This document shows, piece by piece, positions 19,052-25,782 of a stretch of 55,681 bases of DNA (its first letter is position 1; each line of letters begins with the position of its first letter). This DNA comes from Macellibacteroides fermentans (lineage in GTDB: Bacteria; Bacteroidota; Bacteroidia; Bacteroidales; Tannerellaceae). The translations under genes were made by a program, and so were the position numbers. Location of the stretch: positions 1 to 55,681 of the forward strand of contig NZ_JACCCY010000008.1 of assembly GCF_013409575.1 (NCBI RefSeq), read 5' to 3'. Under the pieces are notes generated by a model. The model had not been told where the DNA came from. It ran no database searches and was given only the letters and a program-made list of their open reading frames with translations.

Positions 19052-19873
19052 TCAGGCAACCGTTTTATACACCACACCGGGAATTTGTCTTCCTATCCCC
19101 TGATGCGCCCGGTTGTAGTTGTAATATTGCATATATTTCCTGATTCCCTTATAAAGCTCCAGTCCGTCATCACACGGATTCAAATATACATACTCTTGTT
19201 TGATCGTGCGCCAAAATCGTTCAATCCAGATATTATCCTTGGCACGTCCTTTTCCATCCATGCTTATTTTAATACCATTTTCTTTAAGCGTTTCGATCCA
19301 AGACGGATTGGTAAATTGAACACCCTGGTCGGAGTTGATGATTTCCGGTGCACCATACTTTCTGATCGACTCTTCAACCAGATCCAGGCAAACACTTTTC
19401 TCAAGTGTGTTGGATAAGCTCCAGCCCACAATGTAGCGGCTTTGCACATCCATGATGGCTGTTAGATACATAAACCCCTGTTTCATAGGAATGTAACTGA
19501 TATCTATGGACCACACCTGATTTGTCTTTACAATATCAAGTCCCCGAAGCAGATAAGGGAGGATGTACTTGCGGGCACCCGGATTACTCAAGCTTTTTTG
19601 AGGATATTTGACCCGGATATTCATCAAGCGCATCAATCGTCGGATTCGTTTGTGGTTTATCTGAAATCCATTTAAACGAAGCATATCCTGCATCCCCAAC
19701 ACGCCACAAGTGGGATGTTCAATATGGTGCTTATCCATCTTTTGCATTATTTCCAAATTTTCAGGACTTTCTCCTATCGGTTTGTAATACAGTGTACTTC
19801 TTGGTATTTCCAATAATTCCGTTTGTGAACGAACGCTGAGCTCTTTATGCCTGGGATTTACAAGTTGTCTCAT
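19052..19873 (-). CDS. IS3-family transposase OrfB (DDE integrase domain)
   Basis: Catalytic half of the IS3 transposase, with 273 residues as a free OrfB. An HTH_21-type segment (HPTCGVLGMQDMLRLNG...INHKRIRRLMRLM) precedes the retroviral-integrase core. The DDE residues can be placed in WSIDISYIP, IINSDQGVQFT and AKDNIWIERFWRTIKQEYVY. The start ATG overlaps the OrfA stop as ATGA, and a frameshift site lies just upstream, so the protein can be made as an OrfAB fusion or alone. No internal stops are present. The C-terminal YNYNRAHQGIG block is typical of the family. Confidence 0.92.
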   Translation of the reverse strand: MRQLVNPRHKELSVRSQTELLEIPRSTLYYKPIGESPENLEIMQKMDKHHIEHPTCGVLGMQDMLRLNGFQINHKRIRRLMRLMNIRVKYPQKSLSNPGARKYILPYLLRGLDIVKTNQVWSIDISYIPMKQGFMYLTAIMDVQSRYIVGWSLSNTLEKSVCLDLVEESIRKYGAPEIINSDQGVQFTNPSWIETLKENGIKISMDGKGRAKDNIWIERFWRTIKQEYVYLNPCDDGLELYKGIRKYMQYYNYNRAHQGIGRQIPGVVYKTVA

Positions 19874-20169
19874 TTCTTTTTTAGACCGGCTCTCTTGCAG
19901 GCATCTGCTAAAAAATCCCGTTCGACGGTCAGGCGGCCGATCGTAGCATGTAGTTTTTGAATTTCCTCCTCACTGTCCTCTTTTTCAGCTGATCGAGCAC
20001 CCTCAAAAACCTTGCTGCTGCCATTTAAAAACTCTTGTTTCCATTTACTGATCGTCATGGCACTTACTCCAAAGCGATGAACCAACTCACTTAGCGTTTC
20101 TTGTTCCTTTAAGGCTGAAATAGCAACCTTGGCCTTAAATTCGGCCGTGTAATGTGTTCTTTTCCCCAT
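19870..20169 (-). CDS. IS3-family OrfA (helix-turn-helix protein)
   Basis: DNA-binding N-terminal half of the transposase, with 99 residues. It has the usual opening HYTAEFKAKVAISALKEQETLSELVHRFGVSAMTISKWKQEFL, an HTH_8/HTH_Tnp_1 domain, followed by a heptad-like coiled coil (EEIQKLHATIGRLTVERDFLADACKRAGL) for oligomerisation. It ends GLKKK and stops at the TGA that overlaps the OrfB start. The A-rich slippery heptamer lies in its last codons. Confidence 0.9.
   Translation of the reverse strand: MGKRTHYTAEFKAKVAISALKEQETLSELVHRFGVSAMTISKWKQEFLNGSSKVFEGARSAEKEDSEEEIQKLHATIGRLTVERDFLADACKRAGLKKK
19876..19882 (-). promoter_or_regulatory. Programmed -1 frameshift site A AAA AAG
   Basis: On the minus strand the last OrfA codons read CTA AAA AAG AAA TGA. 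The heptamer A AAA AAG is in the zero-frame phase needed for -1 slippage, and slipping joins OrfA to the OrfB frame just before its ATG. This is the standard IS3-family signal. Confidence 0.8.
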
Positions 20170-20260
20170 CTCTAAAATACTCTTTTTTGATTCAAATTAA
20201 ACCCTTTTTATTCGACTTCACAAGTGGTCCAGGTTTTGGGGAGTATTATAGAATGATATC

Positions 20261-20557
20261 TCATTCAAAATAGGTTTGTCGTATGGTTGGGGTCTTTACT
20301 TTAGTAGTGTTTGTAATTCTTGTCTCCGTACTATCGTTTTCGATAGCGATCGCTTCACCGTTACAGTTTGTAAAATACACATAATTACCTTTGTCATAAA
20401 AACGGTACACTTTACAGCCATCATGTTCAAATAAATAATCCACTTTGTAAGTAGTGTTATTATCCGATGGAACCACAGCAATAGGCCTTGATATTGTACA
20501 AGAAAAGCAGATAAATCCCACCAATAGCAGGAGGCATGTTTTAATCATAATTTTCAT
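20261..20557 (-). CDS. Small lipoprotein, uncharacterised
   Basis: A 98-residue protein with a lipoprotein signal (LLLLVGFICFSC, Cys20). The short mature part contains VDYLFEHDGCKVYRFYDKGNYVYFTNC with two Cys (about 48 and 65) that might form a disulfide. From memory this pattern resembles the small Bacteroidetes lipoproteins annotated DUF4884, which are common in accessory regions; this could not be checked. No function is known. The IS3 element sits 15 bp after its stop codon. Its AT-rich upstream region is 540 bp long. The N-terminus has two possible starts (MKIM or MIK). Confidence 0.75.
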   Translation of the reverse strand: MKIMIKTCLLLLVGFICFSCTISRPIAVVPSDNNTTYKVDYLFEHDGCKVYRFYDKGNYVYFTNCNGEAIAIENDSTETRITNTTKVKTPTIRQTYFE

Positions 20558-21103
20558 ACGCTGAATTTTTTATTCTGTTATTTAATACCATTACTTCAGT
20601 ACCAAGAATCACGTTTACAAAATAAGCATCACCAATTTATAATCCAGAAAATCAATGTATTCAAAAGCAAATATACATTTATTGGAGAACTATTCGCATA
20701 AAATAGTAAAATAATAAATAATATATTTTATCAGTTGTAAAAAGGATGGATTCCAATTGCAAAATATGTCAATTATTTATTGTTATATAAAACAATTTAC
20801 ATTGCAATATATATGCAAACAGTCAAGAGTATCTGGTAATGTGAGAAAAGGCGTTAGTACAATTTCGCAGTTATAAACTCCTCGCAATAAAAGATAGAGC
20901 CATTGGAGCCTTGTTAATAAAGTTTTTAAATGCTACTTTAGAAGGAGGGAAGTCTTCTCAACTATAAGAATTAGAGTGTTAGGGTGAAAATAAGCGTAAT
21001 TAATTTGCTCGTATGTAATATTTTTACAGTAATTCAGAGCTGTTTTTCTTTCTAACTATTAATTGTCTCCTCCAATCTTTCTCCGTTTTTACTTTCTTAT
21101 TAA
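20558..21103. other. AT-rich intergenic stretch in the islet
   Basis: About 545 bp with no convincing gene. A 41-codon open stretch on the plus strand (20845-20967) could encode ...AIKDRAIGALLIKFLNAT... and stop at TAA. It has no start codon and may be a gene remnant or chance. No clear terminator or tRNA was seen. Confidence 0.4.
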
Positions 21104-22033
21104 CTAAATATCTTCATTGGCAATACCAAACGGGATATGAACTAATGGGATGTTTTTAATTGAGGTTTGATCTAAATGAATCATCTGATCATCAAAATAT
21201 AAATGAGGCTTCATTACTTCTAATATCCTTGATTTATCGACTCCACCTAATAGAAACATTTCATCAACTTCAACGCCCCACTTATTTAATGTATTAATAG
21301 CTCTTTCGTGAGCAGGAGCATTACGTGCAGTTACAATTGCTGTTTTGAGTATTCTTTGATAATCTTTATTCTTTTGTCTATGGGTTGTTTCTAATCTCTG
21401 AAAAAAAGCTAATTTGGTAAAAAAGTCGGCTAATGGTCCAGCTTCTAATTCTTCAGAACTATGTTCTTTTTCATATTCATGGTATTTTTGAATACCATTT
21501 TGTTTATAAATTTTTTCTGCTTCGTCATTTGCTATAACTCCATCAAAGTCAAAAGCAACTCTAAGTTCAAAAGTTTCATCATCATGAATTTCATTTTGTA
21601 AGATTCTTCCCGCAGGCAAATTCGCTTTAATTGCTTCTTTTACATCATTTTCATTTGTTGCAAGAAATAATGAAATGTTAAATGCTGGAATATATTTAAC
21701 AGCAGAACTTCCAGACATAAAAGCAGCTCTTGTGATATTTAACTCATATTGTCTAATTGAGTTGAAAATACGTACACCCGTTTCTGGACTATTTCTAGAT
21801 AATAAAACGACCTCAACAGGTTTTTCTACATTATAAACATCATTAATACGAAGAAAACGCTTAATAAAAGGATATGCGACTCCTGTATTTAAAATGTCAG
21901 CTTTATGCTCATTTTGATATTGTCGGTACGCTTCTAAACCTTCGTTTTCAAAAATTTCATCTTCTTTTCGTAAGTCGAATAATGCATTAGATGATATTCC
22001 AACAACAAGTTTTTTTTCTATTGGGTAACCCAT
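21104..22033 (-). CDS. 5'-nucleotidase, cytosolic NT5C1-like (PF06189 type)
   Basis: HAD-like phosphatase predicted to dephosphorylate nucleoside 5'-monophosphates. The 309 residues lack a signal peptide, so it is cytoplasmic. Landmarks are VGISSNALFDL at the start, a region around RNSPETGVRIFNSIRQYELNITRAAFMSG, the nucleophile motif FDFDGVIANDEAE (Asp162/Asp164), IVTARNAPAHERAINTLNKWG, and the late acidic motif YFDDQ near 272. These match the family of vertebrate cytosolic 5'-nucleotidase I and its scattered bacterial homologues. It is very AT-rich relative to the core genes and lies between two insertion sequences, suggesting acquisition by transfer. The IS982 end is only 11 bp upstream of the ATG, so its original promoter is probably displaced. 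Confidence 0.78.
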   Translation of the reverse strand: MGYPIEKKLVVGISSNALFDLRKEDEIFENEGLEAYRQYQNEHKADILNTGVAYPFIKRFLRINDVYNVEKPVEVVLLSRNSPETGVRIFNSIRQYELNITRAAFMSGSSAVKYIPAFNISLFLATNENDVKEAIKANLPAGRILQNEIHDDETFELRVAFDFDGVIANDEAEKIYKQNGIQKYHEYEKEHSSEELEAGPLADFFTKLAFFQRLETTHRQKNKDYQRILKTAIVTARNAPAHERAINTLNKWGVEVDEMFLLGGVDKSRILEVMKPHLYFDDQMIHLDQTSIKNIPLVHIPFGIANEDI

Positions 22034-22044
22034 ATTATTTATTA

Positions 22045-23126
22045 ATGCGAATCAGTATTTGACATTGATTCATTTGTTTTAAACAATTAGATAAATGAAT
22101 GCGATGGCTATTTTCCCCATCGTATGTATAAGAAGTCCAGATGTTGATCTGACCTTCATCGCTCTTTGAATATTTGTTTTCTCATTCAACCAGTTGAAGA
22201 AAGACTCTATGGGTTGTCTGACTTTAGAAACAGCCGTCGAAAATAAGTCTCTGTGGGCTTTCTCTCTTTGAGTAATTACGGGCTCTTCAGCCTTAATAGC
22301 TTTTACGGGAGTTAGCATATCCAGACCTATTTCCCTGTGTTTTTCTCCCCAAAAAGAGAAATCGGAGTAGATTTTATCGGCAAAGATACTTCTATTGGTC
22401 AGGCTGTCTGCTGCTTCTGTTTTAAGTACCGTCAAATCGTTCTCTGCCGCAGATGAAAGTATCAACATCTCAGGGAATGGAATAGTTCCTTTCCTTCTGA
22501 AAGCTAACGTGTGGAGTTTCAAACCAAAGTAGTACATATTTTTGGTAGAGCAGTAGCCTTTTGTTGCAATTTCTGTAGCCACTTTTCCTGTTTTATTCTT
22601 TCCTTTGCAGGTAACAATTGGCATGGAATCGATCAGTGATGTCATATTGTCGCAATCTTCTGGTTTAAAGGATGTAATGAGATGCTTTACGAGTTCATTA
22701 ATTGCCTCACTTAACAGGTTCAATCGATAATTGAACGTCTGATAAGAAGGTAGACAAGGAAACCAAGAAAGCAAATATTCTTTAGTGAATGTATGTATCT
22801 CTTTGATACTGAAGTAGCGTTGATAAGCTCCACAGAACAGGTATACAGTAAGCAGTTCCTGGTCGGTGAAGATAGGAGTTGCATTATTACTGAATCTCTG
22901 ACAACAAAATTTCAGTGAAGACTCATAGATATCGCAGATATACATATATATTTTTATAAGCTTAAGTTCTTTCTCCTTGGGAATCATAATTAGAAAAATG
23001 AGTGGTTTTATTCTTCTAAGATACTGATTTCCAGGGAGATTAAGAAATATTTTAATGTAATAATAAACTGTATAACAACATTTTAACTAAATGAATCAGC
23101 AAGTGATTTCAACTACTGATTCGCAT
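22045..23126 (-). mobile_element. IS982-family insertion sequence (1,082 bp)
   Basis: Terminal inverted repeats ATGCGAATCAGTA (22045-22057) and TACTGATTCGCAT (23114-23126) are perfect over 13 bp and continue imperfectly. Both sides carry TATTA (22040-22044 and 23127-23131), a 5-bp target duplication. One intact transposase gene fills the element. It is inserted directly upstream of the nucleotidase gene. Confidence 0.88.
22079..22987 (-). CDS. IS982-family transposase
   Basis: DDE transposase of 302 residues, the usual length for IS982. It shows LIDSMPIVTCKGKNK (first Asp), IFADKIYSDFSFW (second Asp) and the C-terminal block PIESFFNWLNEKTNIQRAMKVRSTSGLLIH (Glu) followed by GKIAIAFIYL. The reading frame is uninterrupted from ATG to stop. 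It lies within 13-bp terminal repeats, so the copy may be mobile. Confidence 0.93.
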   Translation of the reverse strand: MIPKEKELKLIKIYMYICDIYESSLKFCCQRFSNNATPIFTDQELLTVYLFCGAYQRYFSIKEIHTFTKEYLLSWFPCLPSYQTFNYRLNLLSEAINELVKHLITSFKPEDCDNMTSLIDSMPIVTCKGKNKTGKVATEIATKGYCSTKNMYYFGLKLHTLAFRRKGTIPFPEMLILSSAAENDLTVLKTEAADSLTNRSIFADKIYSDFSFWGEKHREIGLDMLTPVKAIKAEEPVITQREKAHRDLFSTAVSKVRQPIESFFNWLNEKTNIQRAMKVRSTSGLLIHTMGKIAIAFIYLIV

Positions 23127-23564
23127 TATTAATAATTATATTTAGTGTTTATGATTTTATCCTATAAACAAGGCCCTATTTTCAGTCACTTAACCTCATT
23201 AACGATTATTATGAGATTCTCTACTGAATAAATTATCTATATAATTTTATTCTTTAAAAGTTGAGTTTCCAATTTATATGCGCTCATTCTGAAAACAGAA
23301 ATGATTACTAATGGGTTGTGTGACAAAGATAGTTATTCTTATAATTACAACAAGTACCTTTGATGTTTTATGTGAAAAGTCAGATAAAGATTAAGAAATA
23401 TAGTATTTCAATAGCGGTGACATTTTAAGATTATAAAATGCGTCCTCTCAAAACAGGTTTCCTTACCCCAAGATCTCAGCCGGTAGATAATTTTTTTCGT
23501 TGGGGGAGGATTTGTAATAAACCGATAACATATATCTATTTAAGATGAAGAATCTGAATTTCAT

Positions 23565-23640
23565 TCCTATATGTTTAGTTTTTCAAACATATAGAAATGA
23601 ACTTTTAAATATATAAGGTTGGAAAGACAAACATATAGGA
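23565..23640. repeat. Triple ATATGTTT repeat with hairpin
   Basis: CTATATGTTT (23567-23576) pairs with AAACATATAG (23585-23594), a perfect 10-bp stem. A second AAACATATAGGA (23629-23640) is complementary to TCCTATATGTTT (23565-23576), so two alternative hairpins can form. Confidence 0.6.
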
Positions 23641-23695
23641 TTGAAAATCAACTTATGTATTTTAAATTTTCTTAGAGGGGTTGGTTAATATGATC

Positions 23696-23727
23696 TGAGG
23701 GGATTTATTTTAAATCTTAACCCCTCA
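23696..23727. terminator. Hairpin TGAGGGG/CCCCTCA
   Basis: TGAGGGG (23696-23702) and CCCCTCA (23721-23727) pair around an AT loop that itself contains ATTT/AAAT. There is no gene close upstream, and no T-run follows, so it may be a regulatory or boundary structure. Confidence 0.4.
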
Positions 23728-23819
23728 ACAAATCAATAAAGAACTCCGAACACAGAAAGAAAATGCCAATGAGCAGCATTCACTACCATCCTTGCTTTAA
23801 ATATACCTTAAACATGGTA

Positions 23820-23851
23820 TTGGGGGCGAATGGGATGGGGGTTACCTTTGC
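23820..23851 (+). promoter_or_regulatory. Promoter of the cystathionine gamma-synthase-type gene
   Basis: TTG (23820-23822), a 20-bp spacer and TACCTTTGC (23843-23851). The predicted leader is about 95 nt and contains the GATTGTTT(T)AGGTTTT repeat. Confidence 0.65.
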
Positions 23852-23954
23852 AATCATTACAAGGTTGTTGCTTTAGGGCTTTTAGATTGTTTAGGTTTTG
23901 TCTTCAGGGCAAAGGATTGTTTTAGGTTTTATTTACGAATTTAATTGATGTGCT

Positions 23955-25094
23955 ATGGATTTTTCAACAATGGCTATACACGAGGGGCAGGCTCCGGATG
24001 CGGCTACAGGTGCTACTGTAGTGCCTGTTTACCAGACTTCGACATTTACCCAACAGGGGATTGGCGAACACAAGGGTTTTGAATACAGCCGGCTGAGCAA
24101 CCCCACGCGTACAGCGCTTGAGGTGTCGCTCGCTGCTTTGGAGCATGCACGCTACGGTCTTGCCTTCGCCTCGGGTATGGCGGCCGAACATGCTGTTTTT
24201 TCATTGCTCAACCCCGGCGACCATATCGTTACCGTTGCCAATGTGTACGGCGGGACGGTGCGTTTGTTTGAACGGTTGTTTTCGCGTTACGGTATTACCT
24301 TTTCGTATGTGGAGGGGAGTGATGCGCAGGAGTTTGAAGGGGCCATTGGCAGCAACACGAAGCTGATCTGGCTGGAAACGCCTACCAATCCGTTGCTTAC
24401 AATTGTGGATATCGAGGCGGTGGCCGCCATTGCCCGGGCACGCGGTGTGTTGCTGGCGGTGGATAATACCTTTGCCTCGCCCTATTTTCAGCGTCCGCTG
24501 GAGCTGGGGGCGGATATTGTGGTGCAGAGTACTACCAAGTATATTGCGGGGCACTCGGATGTGATAGGCGGTGCGGTGTTGCTGAATGATGCGTCTATTT
24601 ATGAGGAGCTTCGGTTTTTCCAGAATACGATTGGTGCCATTCCCGGTCCGCAGGATGTATGGCTTACCTTGCGGGGTGTAAAGACTCTGGCGGTACGTAT
24701 GCGTCAGCACGAAGCGAATGCCTTTGCTGTTGCCCGTTTTCTGCAGGATCATCCCAGGGTGAGTCAGGTCTATTTCCCGGGGTTGCCCCAACATCCCAAT
24801 CACGAGGTGGCACGCAGGCAGATGAGTGGCTTCGGGGGGATGGTGTCGTTCCGCCTGAAGGAGGGCAACCGCGAGTCGGTAAATGCTTTTGTTAAGAAGT
24901 TAAAGGTATTTTCCCTGGCCGACAGTCTGGGTGGGGTGGAGTCGCTGGTGTGCTTCCCCATGGTGATGACGCACGATGCGGTGCCAGAAAAACAGCGGCT
25001 GGAGTTGGGTATAACCGGCGACTTACTGCGTCTTTCCATCGGTATTGAGGGAGTGGATGATCTGTTGGCCGACCTGAAACAGGCTTTGGCCTGA
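23955..25094 (+). CDS. PLP-dependent Cys/Met metabolism enzyme (cystathionine gamma-synthase/lyase type)
   Basis: Cytoplasmic fold-type I PLP enzyme of the trans-sulfuration family. The 379 residues carry YSRLSNPTR near 44-52 (phosphate-contacting Tyr/Arg of the neighbouring subunit), FASGMAA near 71, the substrate-ring motif ETPTNPLL near 141, VDNTFASP near 169 and the PLP lysine Lys195 in QSTTKYIAGHSDVIGG. The conserved C-terminal RLSIGIEGVDDLLADL is present. The family covers cystathionine gamma-synthase, cystathionine lyases, O-acetylhomoserine sulfhydrylase and methionine gamma-lyase; sequence signatures do not separate them safely, though the short length and QST favour MetB-like enzymes. 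The thioredoxin gene 135 bp downstream is codirectional. Confidence 0.88.
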   Translation: MDFSTMAIHEGQAPDAATGATVVPVYQTSTFTQQGIGEHKGFEYSRLSNPTRTALEVSLAALEHARYGLAFASGMAAEHAVFSLLNPGDHIVTVANVYGGTVRLFERLFSRYGITFSYVEGSDAQEFEGAIGSNTKLIWLETPTNPLLTIVDIEAVAAIARARGVLLAVDNTFASPYFQRPLELGADIVVQSTTKYIAGHSDVIGGAVLLNDASIYEELRFFQNTIGAIPGPQDVWLTLRGVKTLAVRMRQHEANAFAVARFLQDHPRVSQVYFPGLPQHPNHEVARRQMSGFGGMVSFRLKEGNRESVNAFVKKLKVFSLADSLGGVESLVCFPMVMTHDAVPEKQRLELGITGDLLRLSIGIEGVDDLLADLKQALA

Positions 25095-25229
25095 TTTACG
25101 CAAGGAAACGGACCGCGAAACTGCTGCATTGCTGGTTTCAGGATGGCTTGTGTAAGAAGTTTGAGGAGCCGTTGAACCAATCGGGGGCTTGGATAGTTAT
25201 AGTATTATTTCAAACTAATTGAAAACGAT

Positions 25230-25583
25230 ATGAGTGTACCGCATTTAACTACTGCCGACTATGAACAGAAGGTGGGCGATTATAAGAACGTTGATAAATG
25301 GAGTTTCAAGGGTGAAAGGCCTTGTCTGGTGGATTTTTATACTACCTGGTGTGTCTATTGCAAAAACCTGAACCCGATTCTGGACGACCTGAAAAAGGAA
25401 TTTGCCGGAAAGGTGGATTTCTACAAGGTGGATCTTGATAAAGAGCCTAAGCTGGAAGAGGCTTACAACATCCGTACGGTGCCTACTTTATTGTTGTGCC
25501 GCGCCGATGGTTCTTACAAACAGATGCTGGGAACGGTTTCAAAACTGGAACTTAAAAATATTATAGAAAAAGAGTTGCTTTAA
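25230..25583 (+). CDS. Thioredoxin-family protein
   Basis: A 117-residue single-domain thioredoxin-fold protein without a signal peptide. The active site is DFYTTWCVYCKNL, Cys41 and Cys44, so the dipeptide between them is Val-Tyr, not the canonical Gly-Pro. The cis-Pro is in VRTVPTLLL-like IRTVPTLLL (about 88). It ends with the usual helix. A variant dipeptide changes redox potential, so a specialised reductant or a DsbD-type partner is plausible; this is inference. It follows the Cys/Met gene and is closed by a terminator. Confidence 0.88.
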   Translation: MSVPHLTTADYEQKVGDYKNVDKWSFKGERPCLVDFYTTWCVYCKNLNPILDDLKKEFAGKVDFYKVDLDKEPKLEEAYNIRTVPTLLLCRADGSYKQMLGTVSKLELKNIIEKELL

Positions 25584-25621
25584 TGGTTTATCCGGATGCG
25601 CCGGATCGTTTAAAGAATATG

Positions 25622-25662
25622 GCTTACCCTATTACACTGTAATACGGTAAGCTCCTTTTTTT
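25622..25662 (+). terminator. Intrinsic terminator after the thioredoxin gene
   Basis: GCTTACC (25622-25628) with GGTAAGC (25646-25652), and inside it TATTAC/GTAATA (25630-25635, 25639-25644) around ACT. A run of seven T follows. Confidence 0.9.
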
Positions 25663-25715
25663 AATATTATTATCTAAAATGGTGAATATCGGGTGCAAAC
25701 GGGGTTGTTTTTTTA

Positions 25716-25747
25716 TTGCAAACTTTAAATAAAAAAATTACCTTTGC
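25716..25747 (+). promoter_or_regulatory. Promoter of ileS
   Basis: TTG (25716-25718), a 20-bp spacer and TACCTTTGC (25739-25747). Predicted start near 25754 and a leader of about 29 nt, too short for a T-box or riboswitch. Confidence 0.75.
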
Positions 25748-25782
25748 GGCAATTTTAGAATTGCAAGAATAAATAAATAGAT

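Larger units (their letters stand above)
18845..20246 (-). mobile_element. IS3-family insertion sequence (about 1.4 kb)
   Basis: The element encodes OrfA and OrfB on the minus strand. Imperfect terminal inverted repeats are visible: TACTCCC...GACCACTTG at 18846-18869, and on the other strand TACTCCC...GACCACTTG ending at 20221-20245. The 4-bp direct repeat TATA (18841-18844 and 20247-20250) looks like the target duplication, which puts the ends at 18845 and 20246. The boundary is uncertain by 1-2 bp. About 200 bp downstream of orfB are noncoding and hold a hairpin CAACCC/GGGTTG (18964-18989). Both reading frames are intact, so it may be active. Confidence 0.85.
23127..23954. other. 830-bp noncoding region between IS982 and the Cys/Met-metabolism gene
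   Basis: No open frame with coding character. It contains an inverted/direct repeat cluster (23565-23640), a GC-clamped hairpin (23696-23727) and the promoter of the next gene. Just before that gene the words GATTGTTTAGGTTTT and GATTGTTTTAGGTTTT (about 23884-23932) form an imperfect tandem repeat. Confidence 0.5.

Noticed and set aside
20845-20967. A 41-codon open stretch (…AIKDRAIGALLIKFLNAT…) in the islet
   Set aside because: There is no start codon and such a length is expected by chance in AT-rich DNA, so I only mention it as a possible remnant.
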